Assembly: GCF_036895565.1 (NCBI RefSeq)
Contig: NZ_CP145904.1
Location: 1,612,001 to 1,676,000, forward strand
DNA from: Flavobacterium sp. KS-LB2
GTDB lineage: Bacteria; Bacteroidota; Bacteroidia; Flavobacteriales; Flavobacteriaceae
Length of the DNA: 64,000 nucleotides
Reading direction: 5' to 3'
Of this stretch, positions 61,762 through 64,000 are shown piece by piece (within the stretch, counting starts at the first letter, position 1; the number at the start of each line of letters is the position of its first letter). Made by a program: the position numbers and the translations under genes. The notes beneath the pieces were generated by a model. It searched no databases. It saw only the letters and a list, made by a program, of their open reading frames with translations, and was not told the DNA's origin.

Positions 61762-62631
61762 CTATCCTAAAGCAATTTTTTCTAATGTATACGCAATCAA
61801 TTCATCAACGGCTTTGTATGGATCTTCACTGAATGTTCCCGAAGCACGATTGGCAATTATCGCGTTTAATGACAATGCTTGATGTCCTAAAAGCGCCGAA
61901 AGTCCATAAATTGCTGCGGTTTCCATTTCTAAGTTGGTAATTTGGTTGTCACCAAATTTAAAATTATCCATTTTAGAATTTAGCGCTTCATCTTGAATAT
62001 TCAAACGCAAAACTCGGCCTTGTGGACCGTAAAAACCACCTGCAGTTGCGGTTATTCCTTTGTGCATTTTGTCGCTTTCAATTATTTTTTCTAATTTTTC
62101 GGAACAAGTAATCACATACGGTTTACCTTTTCGTAAATCCCAATTGGTGTGTTTCACAAAAGCATCTTCCATTTCCAGATTAGAAACTTCGTCAATTAAA
62201 TAGGAGCGAAGCATGTTATCCAGTCCTAATCCAAATTTTGACATCACAAAGCTGTCTACTGGAATATCCGCTTGCAAAGAACCCGAAGTTCCTATACGAA
62301 TTATGTTTAATGACGTTAAATTTTCTTTTGGCTGACGGGTTTTCAAATCAATATTAACCAAAGCGTCCAGTTCGTTGATGACGATATCAATATTATCAGG
62401 ACCAATTCCTGTAGACATTACTGTAATTCGCTTGCCTTTAAAAATCCCGGTTTGGGTTTTGAATTCTCTTTTTTGTGTCGAAAATTCAATGCTGTCAAAA
62501 AACTGTGTGATTTTTTCCACGCGATTTTGATCTCCTACAAAGATGATGTCGTGTGCAATATGTTCTGGTTTTAAATTCAAATGGTAAACGCTACCGTCTG
62601 GATTTAATATTAATTCTGATGATTGTATCAT
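61762..62631 (-). CDS. Nucleoside phosphorylase (uridine phosphorylase-like)
   Basis: A 289-aa PNP/UDP-family enzyme: IIFVGDQNRVEKI (phosphate-binding region), MSTGIGPDNIDIV, NIIRIGTSGSLQ, the substrate motif NLEMETAAIYG and IIANRASGTF. It splits a nucleoside such as uridine with phosphate to free base and ribose-1-phosphate in salvage. It belongs to the core genome and is distinct from the receiver-PNP protein at 41.5 kb. The nearest gene on the same strand, SUI1-like, lies 58 nt upstream, so the two may share a transcript. Confidence 0.92.
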   Translation of the reverse strand: MIQSSELILNPDGSVYHLNLKPEHIAHDIIFVGDQNRVEKITQFFDSIEFSTQKREFKTQTGIFKGKRITVMSTGIGPDNIDIVINELDALVNIDLKTRQPKENLTSLNIIRIGTSGSLQADIPVDSFVMSKFGLGLDNMLRSYLIDEVSNLEMEDAFVKHTNWDLRKGKPYVITCSEKLEKIIESDKMHKGITATAGGFYGPQGRVLRLNIQDEALNSKMDNFKFGDNQITNLEMETAAIYGLSALLGHQALSLNAIIANRASGTFSEDPYKAVDELIAYTLEKIALG

Positions 62632-62689
62632 TATTTTTTTTGTTTAAGGTTTAAGGTTTCAAGTTGCTCAACTGAATACTGAACATTTT

Positions 62690-63019
62690 TTACCCTCCAA
62701 CTCGTTTTACTTTAAATCCTTTTTCTTTTAAAATAGTCATTATTTTATCCCGATAATCCCCTTGAATAATGATGGAATCGTCTTTGAAAGTACCACCAAC
62801 ACTCAATTTGGTTTTGATTTCTTTGGCTAAAATTTTAAAATCGGCGTCGCTTCCTTCGTATCCCTCAATTATAGTGGTCGCTTTTCCTTTTCGTTTTTCG
62901 AATTTACAAATCATAGGTTCTTTTTGAACGTATAATTCGTGAGCCACTTCCTCAATTTGCTCTTCAGGCGATGGTTCGTGATCTGGAAAAAGGTTTTTTA
63001 ATTGGTCTTGTAAGTCCAT
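62690..63019 (-). CDS. Translation initiation factor SUI1/YciH-like
   Basis: A 109-aa protein from the ATG at 63017-63019; a 20-codon longer frame would cover the terminator region and is not favoured. The eIF1/SUI1 fold signatures are CKFEKRKGKATTIIEGYEG, LAKEIKTKLSVGGTFKDD, IIIQGDYRDKIM and the C-terminal GFKVKRVGG. The family may influence start-codon choice. It is preceded by the terminator of the oxygenase gene, so it has its own promoter. Confidence 0.92.
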   Translation of the reverse strand: MDLQDQLKNLFPDHEPSPEEQIEEVAHELYVQKEPMICKFEKRKGKATTIIEGYEGSDADFKILAKEIKTKLSVGGTFKDDSIIIQGDYRDKIMTILKEKGFKVKRVGG

Positions 63020-63070
63020 AACTTTATATATTTTGAACGCTGATAATGCTGAGTTAAATTGGTAAAAAAC

Positions 63071-63102
63071 AAAAGACATTAAGCATAAACTTAATGTCTT
63101 TT
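63071..63102 (-). terminator. Terminator after the oxygenase gene
   Basis: Perfect 13-bp stem AAAAGACATTAAG/CTTAATGTCTTTT with a 6-nt loop, 22 nt past the oxygenase stop on the minus strand and followed by a U-run on that strand. Confidence 0.87.
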
Positions 63103-63123
63103 AGTATTTGACGTAAATTAAGT

Positions 63124-64000
63124 TTACTTTTTAATAAGACCTAAATCTACTAAACGCTCGTACAAATAAGCTCCTGCAGTAATATCTTCGAATTTTTTTG
63201 GATGTTCTGCATCAATACAGTTTTCCAAACAATCCAATTTCATATCACTCACAGGATGCATAAAAAACGGAATAGAATAACGTGAAGTTCCCCATAATTC
63301 TCTTGGTGGGTTTACAACTTGATGAATCGTAGATTTCAATTTGTTATTCGTATGGCGTGATAACATATCACCCACATTGATAACTAATTCATCCGATTCA
63401 GCAATAGCATCAATCCATTCTCCGTTGTGATTTTGTACTTGCAATCCTTTTCCTTGCGCACCCATCAACAAAGTAATCAAGTTGATATCACCATGAGCAG
63501 CAGCACGAATTGCGTTTGCTGGTTCAGATGTGATTGGTGGGTAATGAATAGGTCTTAAGATTGAATTTCCGTCTTTAGCATATTGGTCAAAATAAAATTC
63601 ATCTAAACCAAGGTGTAAAGCCAAAGCTCTTAAAACATAGACTCCTGTTTTTTCCAGCATTTGGTACGCTTCTTTACCTACAACATTAAAACGGGGAAGT
63701 TCTTTAACTTCAACATTTTTTGGGTACTCTGAAGCATATTTTGAATCTTCAGACACATATTGTCCAAAGTGCCAAAATTCCTTCAAATCGCCTTCTTTTC
63801 TGCCTTTGGCATGCTCTGTCCCGAAAGAAACATAGCCTCTTTGTCCGCCAATGCCAGGAATTTCATAACTGTGTTTTGTTTCTAAAGGTAAAGCGAAAAA
63901 ATTTCTGATTTCACCATACAATTCATCAACCAACTGGTCGTTTAAAAAATGCCCTTTGAGTGCTACGAAGCCAATATCTTCAAATGCACTTCCGATTTCA
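63124..64000 (-). CDS. Isopenicillin N synthase-like 2-oxoglutarate/Fe(II) oxygenase (5' end outside window)
   Basis: The frame is open to the right window edge and ends at 63124, so the N-terminus is missing; about 292 codons are seen. The jelly-roll iron site is AAAHGDINLITLL (His and Asp) with the distal His in KSTIHQVVN, and the 2-oxoglutarate Arg is in SRYSIPFF. The N-terminal side shows GFVALKGHFLND, typical of the family. These enzymes hydroxylate or oxidise small molecules using 2-oxoglutarate and iron. The exact substrate is not visible. It is followed by a strong terminator. Confidence 0.9.
   Translation of the reverse strand, partial: EIGSAFEDIGFVALKGHFLNDQLVDELYGEIRNFFALPLETKHSYEIPGIGGQRGYVSFGTEHAKGRKEGDLKEFWHFGQYVSEDSKYASEYPKNVEVKELPRFNVVGKEAYQMLEKTGVYVLRALALHLGLDEFYFDQYAKDGNSILRPIHYPPITSEPANAIRAAAHGDINLITLLMGAQGKGLQVQNHNGEWIDAIAESDELVINVGDMLSRHTNNKLKSTIHQVVNPPRELWGTSRYSIPFFMHPVSDMKLDCLENCIDAEHPKKFEDITAGAYLYERLVDLGLIKK

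Overview
The window looks like a chromosomal segment of a Flavobacterium-type bacterium (Bacteroidota). The DNA is very AT-rich, several starts are preceded by the Bacteroidota -7 promoter motif TAnnTTTG, and the core genes are typical of that group: a PEP carboxylase end, RecQ with a C-terminal helix-turn-helix, a short arginine decarboxylase next to a deoxyhypusine-synthase-like gene, aroB and proline dehydrogenase. No species name can be read from the sequence itself.

Layout. Positions 1-11.4 kb hold core metabolism and repair: the end of ppc, a DinB-like protein, a DNA glycosylase, recQ, an acidic-tailed protein, two polyamine genes, aroB, proline dehydrogenase and an ABC exporter. A tRNA-Val(TAC) at 11.55 kb marks the left edge of about 45 kb of accessory DNA. 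The accessory region holds, in order: a large serine recombinase whose reading frame runs into the tRNA, with small partner genes, a 539-aa unknown protein and an XRE regulator (11.6-16.1 kb); a gene-poor stretch with a strong inverted repeat and a probable structured RNA (16.4-17.6 kb); a Gabija-like pair (OLD/TOPRIM ATPase plus UvrD-like helicase) followed by a HEPN/RES NADase-like gene and facing a DUF900-type hydrolase (17.6-23.9 kb); a class I lanthipeptide cluster with a split LanB, two LanC cyclases, a six-cysteine precursor, a C39-peptidase ABC exporter and its adaptor, an S41 peptidase and a luciferase-like flavoenzyme (24.7-37.0 kb); a decayed stretch containing a truncated IS21 end and a complete IS21-family element that interrupts a nuclease-like gene (37.1-41.0 kb); and a minus-strand defence-type block (41.5-55.3 kb). 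That block comprises a PNP nucleosidase with a pseudo-receiver domain, translationally coupled to a 1583-aa protein that combines GHKL ATPase and phosphoribosyltransferase-like motifs, then a RusA-like resolvase, a SMEK-STAND NTPase and an HNH-STAND NTPase. Imperfect repeats near 55.8, 56.2 and 56.6 kb suggest the right edge of the island. From 56.8 kb a sugar isomerase-like gene leads back to core genes: transglutaminase-like, solute-binding, GNAT, NAD-dependent epimerase/reductase, nucleoside phosphorylase, SUI1/YciH factor and a 2OG-Fe(II) oxygenase.

How the parts work together. The accessory region reads as a defence and competition island at a tRNA. Its most unusual parts are (1) the two-gene GHKL/PRTase plus PNP unit, which resembles Detocs in having a PNP effector with a receiver-like N-terminus but has a completely different partner, and (2) the Gabija-like pair with an adjacent RES-family gene. 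The lanthipeptide operons are divergent: modification (LanB halves, flavoenzyme) runs rightward, while precursor, cyclisation and export run leftward. All functional assignments come from reading motifs by eye; no database search was run.
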